A stretch of 64,000 bases of DNA from Mycobacterium lepraemurium (GTDB lineage: Bacteria; Actinomycetota; Actinomycetes; Mycobacteriales; Mycobacteriaceae), in the NCBI GenBank assembly GCA_002291465.1, contig CP021238.1, positions 3,986,524 through 4,050,523 on the forward strand, written 5' to 3'. Positions 1 to 11,826 of the stretch are shown piece after piece. A program made the position numbers and the translations under genes. Numbering within the stretch: position 1 is the stretch's first letter; the number at the start of each line of letters is the position of its first letter. The notes beneath the pieces are model-generated. The model ran no database searches, had not been told where the DNA came from, and saw nothing but the letters and a program-made list of their open reading frames with translations.

Positions 1-844
1 GCCGGCCGTCGGAGCCGACCGGGAGCAGCGCGCCTTCGCGTTGCGCCCGGTACAGCAGCTGACGGACCTGCAGCGGGTTGCCCCCGGTGCGGTGGTGGAA
101 CTCGGCGGCCACCTCGGGCAGCTCCCCGCTTTTGCCGCACACGGTGGCGAGAAGCTCCTCGACGTCGTCGCGGGCCAGCGGTTCGAGCTCGATCGTGGTG
201 AGGTTCTCCGCTGCGATCCCCGCCGCGGCGGGGTCGAACCCGCCCGCGCGGTGCGCGCCGACGACCAGCACGTCGCGCAGCGACACCGTCAACAGCTCGG
301 CGAGCAGCAGGGTGTCCCGATCGGCCCACTGCAGGTCGTCAATCGCCAGCACCACGGTCCAGTAGGACGCGGTGGCGGACAGCAGCCGGGTGACGGCGCG
401 GTGCAGCTGCCGGCGGGAATCCGTGGCGTCGAGTTCCGGGTGGGGCGCGGTCTCGCCCAGCACCCGCGGCAGGTCGGGGACGAGTTCCCCGAGCACGCCG
501 GCGATCGGCGACACCCCGCCGGCCAGATCCGCGCGCCAGCGGTCACGTTCGGCCGAGGCCGTCGCCGCCATGGTGCGGACCAGCGATCCGAGCGCGTCGC
601 GCACCGCCGCGTACGGCGCCGGCGCGTCGTCCCGGCACCTGCTGTAGGCGAAGACACAGCCACGCCCGGCCACCTCGACGCCGAAGGCCTTCATCAGTGC
701 CGACTTGCCGACGCCCGGCACCCCGCTGATCAGGACGCATTCCCCGCCGCCGCGCGCCGCCGCGTCGACCGCGGCCCGGAGCCGGGCGGGCTCCCGCTGC
801 CGGTCGGTCACCCGGTCGTCTAGGTCGAGCACCGGAGCCGTCAC
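1..844 (-). CDS. AAA-type ATP-binding transcriptional regulator, N-terminal part (runs off window)
   Basis: The gene reads leftward and leaves the window after about 281 codons. The chosen start is the GTG at 844, because an in-frame stop lies a short way upstream and no other start codon fits. A Walker A motif (GVPGVGKS) sits at about residues 41-48, followed by a Walker B-like stretch (VVLAIDD) at about 164-170 and an LQWAD motif. This spacing is typical of the AAA_16 ATPase domain of large LuxR/LAL-type regulators and of cyclase- or kinase-linked STAND ATPases. The C-terminal output domain is outside the window, so the exact class cannot be decided. No frameshift is seen in the visible part. 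Confidence 0.7.
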   Translation of the reverse strand, partial: MTAPVLDLDDRVTDRQREPARLRAAVDAAARGGGECVLISGVPGVGKSALMKAFGVEVAGRGCVFAYSRCRDDAPAPYAAVRDALGSLVRTMAATASAERDRWRADLAGGVSPIAGVLGELVPDLPRVLGETAPHPELDATDSRRQLHRAVTRLLSATASYWTVVLAIDDLQWADRDTLLLAELLTVSLRDVLVVGAHRAGGFDPAAAGIAAENLTTIELEPLARDDVEELLATVCGKSGELPEVAAEFHHRTGGNPLQVRQLLYRAQREGALLPVGSDGR

Positions 845-974
845 GGCACGGCGCCCACTGTGGCTAATTTGCTTCCCCGCCTGCTCAGCGGTTCTCCGCT
901 GGTCACCGGCCGACTATAACGCAGACTCGGCAAATCGGCGGATTGAATTCAGCCGCGTGGCGATGCGGGTCTGA

Positions 975-1370
975 TCAGGTGCGGGTCCCGCCCTTGCGCG
1001 GCTGCCACACCACCAGCGCGGTGCTCTTGGGCAGCACCGCCAGGTCGCGCCGCTGGCCGGCGCGCACCTGGGCCAACTCCTCGGTCAGCTCCTTGACCCG
1101 CGCCTGCAGCGCCTCGACCTGATTGGTCAGCTCGATGATCCGCTTGATGCCGGCCAGGTTGACGCCCTCGTCCTGGGAGAGCCGCTGCACCTCGCGCAGC
1201 AGGTCCACATCGTGCTCCGAATACCGCCGTCCCCCACCGGAAGTGCGCTGCGGGCTGACCAGGCCGAGCCGGTCGTAGGTGCGCAACGTCTGGGCGTGCA
1301 TGCCGGCCAACTCGGCGGCCACCGAAATCAGGAACGTCCGGGAATCGTGTCCTTTCCGGTTCTTGGCCAT
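975..1370 (-). CDS. hspR: HspR, MerR-type heat-shock repressor
   Basis: This 131-residue protein has an N-terminal winged helix-turn-helix of the MerR family (LISVAAELAGMHAQTLRTYD near residues 14-33, then GLVSPQRTSGGGRRYS). A short coiled coil (about residues 85-110) and a basic tail with VVWQPRKG follow. HspR binds HAIR inverted repeats and represses the dnaK operon with DnaK as co-repressor. Its ATG overlaps the dnaJ stop codon by one base, so it is the last gene of the dnaK-grpE-dnaJ-hspR operon and closes the autoregulatory loop. A matching HAIR-like operator lies upstream of dnaK at 5221-5240. Confidence 0.95.
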   Translation of the reverse strand: MAKNRKGHDSRTFLISVAAELAGMHAQTLRTYDRLGLVSPQRTSGGGRRYSEHDVDLLREVQRLSQDEGVNLAGIKRIIELTNQVEALQARVKELTEELAQVRAGQRRDLAVLPKSTALVVWQPRKGGTRT

Positions 1371-2548
1371 CAGCGGTTACCTGCCCATCCCGCCCGTGGG
1401 TCGAAGCCGTTGGCGCGCTCGGCGGCCGCGTAGGCCTCCAGCGCCTCCTGAGCGGCGCCGTCCAAATTCGGTGGCACCGCGACCTTTACCATCACCAACA
1501 GGTCGCCGTGGCCGCCGCTGCGCTTGGGCACCCCGCGTCCGCGCACCCGCAGGATGCGGCCGTCGGCGGTGCCCTTGGGCACCCGAACCCCGACCTTGCC
1601 GTCCAGTGTGGGCACCGATATGGTTGAGCCCAAAGCCAATTCGGTGAAACTGACGGGAACAGTCACGGTCAGGTCTTCGCCGTCGCGGCCGAACACCTTG
1701 TGCGGCCGCACATGTACCGTCACGTACAGGTCGCCCGACGGCGCGCCGCGCAGCCCGGCCTCGCCCTGACCGGGCAGCCGGATGCGCTGCCCGTCCTCGA
1801 CGCCGGGCGGGATCCGCACGTTGATGGTGCGGGTGCGGGTGGTGACCCCGGTGCCCTTGCACTCGTCGCAGGGGTGCTCGATGATCGAGCCGCTGCCCCG
1901 GCAATCGGTGCAGGGCTCGGAGAAGCCGAAAGCGCCCTGGTTGCGGCTGATTACGCCGGAGCCGTTACAGGTGGGGCACACCTTGGGGCTGGTGCCCGGG
2001 CGTGCGCCACTGCCGTGGCAGTTGGTACACGGCGCCGGGCTGGTCAGCCGCAGCGGCATCGCCACGCCCTTGGCGGACTCGACGAAATCCAGCTGGGTCT
2101 CGGTCTCGAGGTCGTTGCCGCGGCGTGGCCGGCTGGGCCGGCCGCCCGAAGCGCGCCCGAACAGGCCGCCGAACAGGTCGCCGATGTTGGTGCCGCCGCT
2201 GCGGCCGGCAGCGTCGAACAAATCGTTGAGGTTGAACTCCACCCCGTCTCCGCCGACGTTGAAGCCGCCGAACCCACCGGTGTCGAACCGGCGCCCGCCG
2301 AAACCGCCTCCGGCGAAAAGCCTTCGGGTTTCGTCGTATTCCTTGCGCTTGGCCGGATCCGACAACACGTTGTGCGCCTCGGAGACCGCCTTGAATCGTT
2401 CGCCGGCGGCGGGATTGTCGGGATTGGCATCCGGGTGTAGATCGCGCGCCAGCTTGCGGTAGGCGCGTTTGATCTCTTCGGGACTGGCGTCAGAGGAGAC
2501 GCCCAGCTCCTTGTAGAAGTCTTTTTCGACCCATTCACGCTGGGCCAT
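1370..2548 (-). CDS. dnaJ: Chaperone protein DnaJ (DnaJ1)
   Basis: This 392-residue type I DnaJ has an N-terminal J domain with the HPD motif at residues 38-40. A Gly/Phe-rich linker (about 78-130) follows, then a cysteine-rich zinc region with four CxxCxGxG repeats (CTNCHGSG, CPTCNGSG, CTDCRGSG, CDECKGTG) and the C-terminal substrate-binding domains. It stimulates DnaK ATPase activity and delivers unfolded clients. It lies about 60 bases downstream of grpE and overlaps hspR by one base. Its presence in the hspR-linked operon marks it as DnaJ1 rather than the second mycobacterial DnaJ. Confidence 0.95.
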   Translation of the reverse strand: MAQREWVEKDFYKELGVSSDASPEEIKRAYRKLARDLHPDANPDNPAAGERFKAVSEAHNVLSDPAKRKEYDETRRLFAGGGFGGRRFDTGGFGGFNVGGDGVEFNLNDLFDAAGRSGGTNIGDLFGGLFGRASGGRPSRPRRGNDLETETQLDFVESAKGVAMPLRLTSPAPCTNCHGSGARPGTSPKVCPTCNGSGVISRNQGAFGFSEPCTDCRGSGSIIEHPCDECKGTGVTTRTRTINVRIPPGVEDGQRIRLPGQGEAGLRGAPSGDLYVTVHVRPHKVFGRDGEDLTVTVPVSFTELALGSTISVPTLDGKVGVRVPKGTADGRILRVRGRGVPKRSGGHGDLLVMVKVAVPPNLDGAAQEALEAYAAAERANGFDPRAGWAGNR

Positions 2549-2608
2549 GCCGCGTCACCCCCTCACCACTTTCTCTTAGTCTGTCTTCCAATGTGCTGAT
2601 TGTGTGAT

Positions 2609-3288
2609 CTAGTCACCGGATGCGCCGGCGTTATCGTCCGATTCGGGCGGCCGGGTTTCGACGGCCGCGGCGGTGGGCTCGTCGGTGACCGCGGCTTCCC
2701 CGTCGCCTTCCTCGGTGACCGTGTCGACGACGCCGACCAAGGCGTGGCGCAGCACCTGATCACCGAGCTTGTAGCCCTGCCGCATGACAGTGCCGATGAC
2801 GGGTTTGGAGCCGTCGCCCTCGTGCTGCACGGCTTCGTGCAGCACCGGGTCGAACTCTTCGCCCTCCTCGCCGAATGCGGTCAGGCCCAGCCCGGTCAGC
2901 GCGCTTTCCAGCTTGTCGGCCACCGACTTCAGCGGCCCCGACTCCAGGTCGCCGTGCTTGCGCGCCCGCTCCAAATCGTCGAGCACGCCCAGCAATTGGT
3001 TGACCACGGCGGCCTTGGCCCGGTCCGCCGCGGCCTGCTGGTCGCGCAGCGCCCGCTTGCGGTAGTTGGCGAAGTCGGCCTGCACGCGTTGCAGGTCGGC
3101 GGTGAGCTCGGCGACCTTGTCGGCCGCGGCGCCGCCCGACTCGGCGGTCGCGGCTTGCGGCGCCGTCCCTCCCGGCGTGTCGCCGGGAGGGACGTGCCGG
3201 ACCTCACCGGTCTCGGGATCGATCCGCCGCTTGTCGTTAACCGTCACCTGTTCCGGCGGGTTGCCTTCCGTCTTCTGATTTCCTTGTG

Positions 3289-3292
<4 letters not shown>
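2609..3292 (-). CDS. grpE: Nucleotide exchange factor GrpE
   Basis: This 227-residue protein has a disordered, charged N-terminus, a long helical/coiled-coil segment (about residues 60-110, containing RVQADFANYRKRA) and a C-terminal beta domain ending in a VLRHALVGVV stretch. GrpE releases ADP from DnaK. The GTG start overlaps the dnaK stop (GTGA), so translation is probably coupled. A further Asp/Glu-rich tail follows the beta domain. The gene is intact. Confidence 0.95.
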
Positions 3293-5175
<1,883 letters not shown>

Positions 5176-5220
5176 AGTGATTCCTCCTGGTTATGTAGAG
5201 CCTGCTGTGGTGTCACTATG

Positions 5221-5240
5221 CTGAGTGAACCCCGCTCAAT
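5221..5240 (-). promoter_or_regulatory. HAIR-like HspR operator upstream of dnaK
   Basis: On the minus strand the site reads ATTGAGC-GGGGTTC-ACTCAG, close to the HAIR consensus CTTGAGT-N7-ACTCAAG bound by HspR. It starts about 45 bases upstream of the dnaK start codon. It abuts a possible SigA-type promoter, with TTGACA at 5268-5263 and CAGGAT at 5244-5239, so HspR binding would block transcription. The motif match is seen in the sequence; HspR binding is inferred from the family. Confidence 0.7.
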
Positions 5241-5309
5241 CCTGCCCGTGAGGACAGTGGGCTGTCAACCCAGCATTGGGTCTGGTCCGCTCAACTTGTC
5301 GAGAATGGT

Positions 5310-5335
5310 AACGGAGCACGGCCGCATCTTGTTCC
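5310..5335 (-). promoter_or_regulatory. SigH-type promoter of the dnaK operon
   Basis: The minus strand has GGAAC (5335-5331), a 17-base spacer and CGTT (5313-5310). This matches the mycobacterial SigH consensus GGAAY-N17/18-CGTT. In M. tuberculosis the dnaK operon is known to respond to SigH, so the element fits its context. The same hexamers and spacing recur upstream of trxB2. Confidence 0.65.
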
Positions 5336-5418
5336 CCGGGGGCTATCGTTCGAGCCAGAATCCATCTAACGGTGATAGCATTCTGTTAATTTGCGTTAGC
5401 GCGCACGAAGGTTTGCCG

Positions 5419-6020
5419 ATGTCTACTGATGACCTCGACCAACTCTTGCTCGATCGGTTCAACTTGCGCCGCTACGACCTGATCGCGGCCCTCAAAACGC
5501 TCCCCGCGCACCGATCGTGGGCGGCCACGCTGACCACCGACGAGGCCCGACTGCTCGATGACGCCGGTTTCACCGAAGATCCCGGAGCCTACGCGGAGAT
5601 CGCAGCCGACGTCACCGCCCATATGGCCAGGCTGTACAGCACGGCCTACAGCGCCGCCGACGTCAGCAAAGGACTCGGCGTCAACGACTCCCGCGTGAGG
5701 CAACGCCGCCTCGCCCACACGCTATGGGCTATCGACGACGACGGCACCTGGGTGTACCCCGCGCGATCCAGTTCGAGATCGTCGACCGCGGCCGCGGCGA
5801 GCCCCTCAAGCTCAAACAGGTCCGCGGTCTGGACGCGGTGCTGCCGGCTCTGCCCGCTAGGGACCTGCATCCCACCGCGGTGGCCGGCTTTCTCATGACG
5901 GCGCAACCCGATTTACGAATCGACGGTCAGCAGAAGTCGGTGCGGGACTGGCTGTTACACGGTGAATCCGTCGGGCCGGTACTCGAACTGATCGAGATCG
6001 CCGACTGGGCCGCGACTTGA
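5419..6020 (+). pseudogene. Antitoxin of a RES-type toxin-antitoxin pair, frameshifted
   Basis: Reading starts at ATG 5419 (MSTDDLDQLLLDRFNLRRYD) and contains a helix-turn-helix-like stretch (SAADVSKGLGVNDSRVRQRR). The frame breaks near 5765, where an extra CG appears in a CGCGCG run after the codons for WVYPA. The next frame then continues as IQFEIVDRGRGEPLKLKQV and ends DWLLHGESVGPVLELIEIAD. The C-terminal part resembles the toxin-binding (DUF2384/ParS-like) region of Xre antitoxins such as MbcA. The stop overlaps the TTG start of the following toxin gene, so the pair was translationally coupled. Restored length would be about 200 residues. Confidence 0.65.
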
Positions 6021-6666
6021 CCGTCGACCCCATGCTGCCGGAACCTCCGGCACCGCACATATTGCGGTCGCTCGGCATCGGCGACGACGAGATGCGCGCG
6101 ATCGGCGTCGATGAGATCTGGTGGCGTGTCCATCGCACGGCGGGCGAGCACGTTTTGGCGTGGAATGCATTGCGCACCTTCGGGCCGGTGCTGCGGTTCG
6201 ACCCGCACCCTCTCCCCAAGGGGAGCATGCCCGGCATGGCGTTTGGTACGGAGCGTCAAGTCCGTGCGCCGCACTCGGCGAGGCATACCAAGTCGACCGG
6301 ACCATTGACCGCGAACGCGGCCGCCCCTATCTGACCGGTTTGTCCTTCACCCGCCCGCTGCGGGTCCTCGACCTCGCCGCTGACAGCCGAGGGGCGTGGG
6401 CCACCCGCCTCGGCGGCACGTTCGCCATTTCGACGGCCCGGCACACCGTGACTCAGCAATGGACGCGACACATCACAGCCGCATTCCCCCATCTCGACGG
6501 CCTGCGCTACAACAGCCGATTCGCCGGCGACCCCTGCCTGGCGCTGTTCCCGCTGGCCGCATCCGCGATGCCGGCCAGGCCGAGATTGTCGCTACCCCTC
6601 GCCCATCCGGATCTGGCCGGCCGGATCGCCGGTGCGGCGAAACGTCTCGGCTACGGCGTGGTGTGA
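6017..6666 (+). pseudogene. RES-domain NAD-degrading toxin (MbcT-like), frameshifted
   Basis: From TTG 6017 the protein reads through WWRVHRTAGEHVLAWNALRT and LRFDPHPLPKG. It is frameshifted near 6240, and the following frame continues as GVWYGASSPCAALGEAYQVD, YLTGLSFTRPLRVLDL and the RES C-terminal motif YNSRFAGDPCLALF. RES toxins such as M. tuberculosis MbcT are NAD+ phosphorylases or glycohydrolases neutralised by a co-encoded antitoxin. Both partners are broken here, so the module should be inactive. Restored length is about 216 residues, near the family norm. Confidence 0.7.
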
Positions 6667-6801
6667 CGGCGTCGACGCGTGGATCACGCCGCGATAAAAC
6701 TTCACCATCGGCGCCGCATCGATGCCCGCCGCGCCGCAGCGACCACCGCCGCGGTATGCGTAACCTGAGTCCCGCAATCTGAATTGTCTGGGGAGCGGCA
6801 G

Positions 6802-7386
6802 GTGCGGTTATCGGAGAATGCCCGGCGGAGCCTGGCCGGTGGTGCACTGCTGCTGGTGGTCCTGCCGGGCGGCGCTGGGCTGGTGTCCGGCTGCAGCACG
6901 GTGATCGGCGGCCGGCCGGTGGTCTCCCCGGGGGCCGGACCCACCGAACCGTCCTTCCCCACGCCCCGCTCCACCCCGCCGTCGGCCACCGCCGCCCCCG
7001 CGCCGACGGCGCTACCGCCCCCGAGTCCCTCGGCTCCCGCCGGCGCCATCCCGCTGCCGCCGGACCAGAACGGCTACGTCTTCATTGAGACCAAATCCGG
7101 TTCGACCCGCTGCCAGATCAACAAAGACATCGTCGGCTGCGAGGCGCCGTTCACCAACTCCCCGCTGCAGGACGGTGAACACGCCAACGGCGTCAGCATC
7201 AACGCCGGCGGCAAGGTGCAGTGGGTGCTGGGCAACCTGGGCGCCATCCCGACCGTCAAGCTCGACTACCGCACCTACAGCGCGCAGGGCTGGACGATCG
7301 TCGCCAACGCCGACGGCACCCGGTTCACCAACGACCAGACCAAGCACGGCATGTTCGTCAGCATCGAGAAGGTCAACACGTTCTGA
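6802..7386 (+). CDS. Secreted lipoprotein, Pro/Thr-rich linker
   Basis: This is a 194-residue protein. The GTG at 6802 was chosen because GGGGAG lies six bases upstream; an in-frame TTG at 6784 is an alternative. The signal peptide ends in a lipobox VSGC with the lipidated Cys at about residue 31. A Pro/Ser/Thr-rich linker (about 45-85) leads to a C-terminal globular domain starting NGYVFIETKSGSTRCQI with two Cys that could pair. The protein should be anchored on the outer face of the membrane. The function is unknown; similar small lipoproteins are common in mycobacteria. Confidence 0.75.
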   Translation: MRLSENARRSLAGGALLLVVLPGGAGLVSGCSTVIGGRPVVSPGAGPTEPSFPTPRSTPPSATAAPAPTALPPPSPSAPAGAIPLPPDQNGYVFIETKSGSTRCQINKDIVGCEAPFTNSPLQDGEHANGVSINAGGKVQWVLGNLGAIPTVKLDYRTYSAQGWTIVANADGTRFTNDQTKHGMFVSIEKVNTF

Positions 7387-7419
7387 GCTGCGAATCAGGT
7401 TGCCGAGCAACGGGATTCG

Positions 7420-8908
7420 TTAGCGGCCGAAGTCCGACGGCCGGAATTTCCCCTCGGACAGCTGGTATTCGATCTCCTCGAGGGTTTTGCTCACGAGGTC
7501 TGGCATGCGGAAGAACACGAAGATCCAGGCCGCCACGTTGAACAACGCGTAGAGCCACATCGAGGGGCCGACCCCGATCGCCTTGATCAGCGACAGCATC
7601 GTCAAGGTGATCACCAGGTTGGTCCCCCACAGGGTGGCCGACTGCAGGGCGGTGGCCGCCGGTCGTACCGCCAGCGGATAGGTCTCCGAGCCGGTCAGCC
7701 AGCCCATCAACTGCAGGCCGCCGCCGTTGAACAGCATGAAGGCGATCAGGCAGATCATGATGTAGGGGATCACGTCGCGGCCGCTGTCGCTGGCGATGAA
7801 CAGCAGGCCCGCGAACAGGCTGATCGCCGCGCCCGGCACCATGATGAGGGTGAGCCGGCGCCGGCCGACCCCGGTCGATGATGGCCAACCCGACCAGCTG
7901 GGCGATCAGGTACGCCGCGCCCAGACACACCGACACCTGCAGCGCCACGGACCGGTACACGCCGTCGTCGGTCAGGATGGTCGGCGAGTAGTAGATGATC
8001 ATCTCGATGCCGCTGAGCTGGGTGAACACCGCGATGCCGCAACCGAGGACCAGGGCCGGGCGGACCCAGGCGTCGCGCAGCCCGCGCCACCCGCGCGGGT
8101 GGTGGCCGTGCGTTCGACGCGGGCGAGTTCGGTGGCCTCGTCCAGCTCGGCGGCCACGTCGTAGCCCTCGGGCCGGACGTGTTCCAGCACGGCGTGGGCG
8201 GCGTCTCGGTTGTCCTTTTTGACCAGCCAGCGCGGACTTTCCGGGAGGCGCAGCAGCAGCCACAGCATGATCGCCGCGGGCACGCAGGCGAGGCCGATCG
8301 GCCCCCGCCAGGAGATCGAGCCGCCGGACCCGACCAGGGTGGCGGTGAGGATGCCCACCCTGATGGGGATCTGGAAGCACAGCACCAACCGTCCCCGGTA
8401 GGCCGGCGGCGCCAGCTCGGCGACATACATCGGTGCCGTCTGCGTCGCGCCCCCGACGGCGAACCCCAGCACCAGCCGTCCCAGCGACAGCATCACGGAA
8501 TCGGCGCCGTCGGCGCACCACAACGCGCCGACGATGAACACCACCGCCAGCATCAACAGCGTGCCGCGCCGGCCGCGCAGGTCGGAGAGCTAGCTGCACG
8601 TCAGCGCCCCGGCGACGGCGCCGAGCAGGATGCTGGCGGCGATCGCCTGCTGCCAGCCCTCGGTGATGTTGAAGTCCTGGGTGAGCTGCAGGGCCCAGGA
8701 GATGACGCCGGTGTCGTAGCCGTAGAGCATGCCCGAGATCGCGGCGACGAGCGCGATGATCACCACGGCACCCGTCAGTTGCCAACCCGGCGCGGTCAGA
8801 GCCTCGCGGACCCTGACCACCGGTTTGCCGAGTCGTCGTCGCGCACTAGCAGAGCTGGTGGTCGTCGCGGAGCGTAGGCGTTTGCCGGGTCGGCCCGGGC
8901 ATCGTCAT
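7420..8908 (-). pseudogene. MFS sugar transporter (SugI-like), multiply disrupted
   Basis: A 12-helix sugar-porter sequence is spread over several minus-strand frames. It begins at ATG 8908 (good AGGAG Shine-Dalgarno) and shifts frame near 8845. It continues as GYDTGVISWALQLTQDF, meets an in-frame TAG at 8592-8590, and resumes with LGRLVLGFAVGGATQTAPMY and RLPESPRWLVKK. Further frameshifts follow near 8085 and 7870, and it ends with NGGGLQLMGWLTGSETYPL. The PESPRWL and GYDTG motifs are sugar-porter signatures. With at least three frameshifts and one stop it cannot be functional. Confidence 0.8.
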
Positions 8909-9377
8909 CGTCTCCTTGCGCGTGTGCTCGGATGGTTGCTCGGCATTGCTTTCCGACGGTCTCGACAGCCCGATGTCATCACCGGTGGCGCTACCGGGAG
9001 GCGGTTGTGTAGTGGTCGCGGGCGCGGTCAAGGTGCTCGCATAACCAGCGGTTCCGGTCGGCGCGCTGCGCATTGACGCGGAAAGCGTGCCCGTCGCAGA
9101 CTTGGTGAAGTCATCAGGTGACGAAGCCAGTCATATTGGACCAGAACGAGATTCGATGCAAGAACCGCCGGGCGAGTGTGTCGGGAGCCACAGTCGCAGG
9201 CGTGAGCCGGCCCGATAGACGGGTCAGGATCGACGGTGTGCGGTGCGCGTCCCGACGCCCCGGTTACCGATCGGCATCAGCGGATTGGCAGGTGCGGTCA
9301 ATACCATCGGCGCCGTGGCATCCAACGGCCCACGCGACGAGTTCCACAACCAGTCCACGCAGCATGCCGACTTCGGC
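8909..9377. other. Intergenic stretch without a recognisable gene
   Basis: This lies between the dead transporter and the next rightward gene. No reading frame here resembles a known protein. GTG codons at 9243 and 9315 could extend the next gene upstream, but neither has a convincing ribosome-binding site. No repeat or RNA structure was noticed. Confidence 0.4.
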
Positions 9378-9853
9378 ATGAGCCAGCAGCCGCCTACCGG
9401 CGAGCTGCCGCCGCCCGGCTTCCCGCCGGACCGGCCCGAGGGGTTCGAGCAACCCGGCAACGTTGACCCGTTCGACCAGGAGGCCGAGCCCACCCCCTGG
9501 TATCGCCGGCCCGCCATGCTGATCGCCTGGGTGGTTACCGTCGTCGTCCTGATCGGCCTGATCGTCTTCGGCGTCATCGAGCTCATCGGCGGCCAACAGG
9601 GCGTCAGCCATGTGCCCAAATCGACCACCAGCACGACCGCCACGACCACGACACCGACGACGACAACCACCACGCCGAGCTCGACCTCGCCCGGCAGCAG
9701 CGCCGAACAGCCGCCGGCGCAGCAGCCCAGCCAGCAGCCCGGCGGGGCCAGACCCAGCAGCCGTCGCATCATCACCGGCTGCCGCAGCTGCCGCCGGTGA
9801 TCACCATTCCGCAGGTGCCGACCGTTATCACGGTGCCGCCGGGTCTGCGTTAG
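9378..9853 (+). pseudogene. Single-pass membrane protein with Thr-rich tail, C-terminus frameshifted
   Basis: The start is uncertain; ATG 9378 is taken because the residues from there (MSQQPPTGELPPPGFPPDRP) form a typical Pro-rich cytosolic leader. PWYRRPAMLIAWVV then leads into one membrane helix, followed by a Thr/Ser-rich tail. Near 9745 the frame should shift: the open frame ends in a basic run of Arg/Cys, while the next frame gives a Pro/Val-rich end (PPVITIPQVPTVITV) stopping at 9853. The PWYRRP-helix-Thr tail layout recurs at 30386 and at the end of the 9917 gene. The function is unknown. Confidence 0.5.
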
Positions 9854-9916
9854 GCCGCGGGGCGGCGCCCTACACTCGCTGCAATCCAACCGACGACTGA
9901 CACAGGGGTGCGGGAC

Positions 9917-11601
9917 ATGAGCGAGCCGCTCGGACTGTCGATCGGAGTGGCCAACCTGGTGACGGCCCGCGCCGGCAGCGTCCCGGTGATCCGCAGCTCG
10001 GTGCTGACTCTGTTCGAGCAGCGGCCCACCGAAGTCGGCCTGCCCGACGAGAACCCGAACCTGACCGAACCCGGGCTGGTGTTGCGGGGGTTCGTCGAGC
10101 GGGTCGGCGACAGGGCCCCACTGGTGGCGGCCGACGGCACCAAGTACCTGGGCGCGGCGCTGACGGTCGAGGCAGTCGAGGCGATGGCCCGCGCGGTCGG
10201 CTACGGGGCGGCGATCACCATCGCGGTGTCCGCCTACTGGTCCGACGATCAGTTCACCGCGTTGCGCGAGGAGTTCTTCGCCTAGTCCGACCTCGCGCGG
10301 GAGGGGGTGGCGCCGATGCCGGTTTCCGACGCCACGGCCGCGCTCGCGATGTTGCGCGGCACGCCGGGATTCCCGTCCGACGGCGTGATTGCGCTGTGTG
10401 ACTTCGGCGCCGGCGGCACCACCGTCACCCTGATGGACGGCCGGGCCGGCTTCGCGCCGGTCGGCCCGTCGCTGCGGTACACCGACTTCTCCGGCGACGC
10501 GATCGACCAGCTCGTCCTCGACCACCTGCTGGCCTCCGACGTCAGCACCGCCATGCTGGGCGGGTCCGGGCGGATCGGGTCGCAGAGCCGGCTGCTCGGC
10601 GCCTGCCGTCGAGCCAAGGAGCAGCTGTCGACGGCCGTGGCGGCCACGGTGGCCGGGGCGCCCGGACAGGGCGCCCAGCTGGCCCGCGCCGAGTTCGAGC
10701 AACTGATCTCCACACCACTGGACCGGTTCCTGGATTGGTGCCAGGAAGCGTTGCGGCGCGACGGGATTGGTAACTCCACTCTGCGTGGGGTGGCTTTCGT
10801 CGGCGGCGGGGCGAGCATCCCGCTGCTCACCGCGCGGTTGTCGGAACGGTTCGGGGTGCCGGTGCACAGCACCGCGCAGCCGGGATTGAGCGCCGCGCTG
10901 GGCGCGGCGACGCTGGGTGCGCAATACGCGTCGGGGGCCGCTCCGACGGCCGCGGCCGCCGCGGTGGAGACACCGACCGAGATGGTCGGCGCCGGCGGGC
11001 TCGACATGACCCAGGACGCCTGGCCGCCCAGGCCACCGACGTGGACGACGCCCTGGCGTGGTCGCAGGACGCCGACACCTCCGACGAGCCGGTGCCCTAC
11101 ACCGGCCGCGACGCCACCGGCGAATACGCCAGTGAGGCAAGACGATTCGACGATGCCGCTGCGGGTGGGCTGCCCTGGTACAAGCGCACCGCGCTGGTGT
11201 TGAGCGTAACCGGGGCCGGCGCGGCGGTGCTGATCGCCCTGGTGTTGGCGATCAACCTGCTGTTCACCAAGTCCACCCAGGACCGGCCCACGTCGCCGCC
11301 CGGCACACCCGCCCCACCGCAAACCGTGACCATCACCGGGCCGAACGACAGCACCACCGTCACCGTCGTGCCGGCGCCGCCACCGCCGTCCAGCGAGGCG
11401 CCGCCACCCCCGGCCACCACCACGACAGCGCCGCCGGAGCCGTCGACCACCACGACAACCACGACGCCCCCGCCGAGCAGCACGACCACGACCAGCGCCG
11501 CGCCCACCACGACGGCGCAGCCGAGCACCACCAGCGCGGCGCCGACGACCACCCGGGTTCGCCCGATTCCGCCGATCTCTCAACCACCTTTCGGCCGTTA
11601 A
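9917..11601 (+). pseudogene. Membrane-anchored Hsp70-like protein, stop codon plus frameshift
   Basis: The N-terminus (GLSIGVANLVTARAGS) and later motifs LCDFGAGGTTVTLMDG and FVGGGASIPLLTARLSERFG are the phosphate and adenosine motifs of the Hsp70/actin fold. An in-frame TAG at 10283-10285 interrupts it; the same frame resumes at SDLAREGVAPMPVSD. A frameshift near 11035 follows, after which GGLPWYKRTALVLSV leads into a membrane helix and a Pro/Thr-rich tail of about 100 residues ending at 11601. Intact relatives would be an Hsp70-like ATPase in the cytosol with an external Thr-rich tail. As read, this copy is dead. Confidence 0.7.
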
Positions 11602-11826
11602 CACCGTCCGGTAAAGGCCATTCGGCGAAAAGCCGGTGACGTCTATCACTCCGACAAACGTCACATGGGCGCGAGCGGGTACCAACGCAGCAGGCCAGGG
11701 GCTCCGACCAGGGCCAAGTTAGGGCAGCCTTTCTCGCGCCGAAGCCACGAAGATGTAACTATGAGCGGGGCTTAAGCAGGCAAATAAAGAACAGGCTGAA
11801 TTTTCTATGCATTGGGGAGACCTTCT

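Noticed and set aside
9224..11140. A 638-codon minus-strand frame opposite the Thr-tailed and Hsp70-like genes
   Set aside because: It runs antisense through two separate plus-strand genes and has no domain; it is open because Thr/Pro codons rarely give stops on the opposite strand.
11719..11737. Possible IdeR iron box upstream of the Fe-S oxidoreductase (TTAGGGCAGCCTTTCTCGC)
   Set aside because: Only about 10 of 19 positions fit the consensus and the right half is not palindromic; too weak to annotate.
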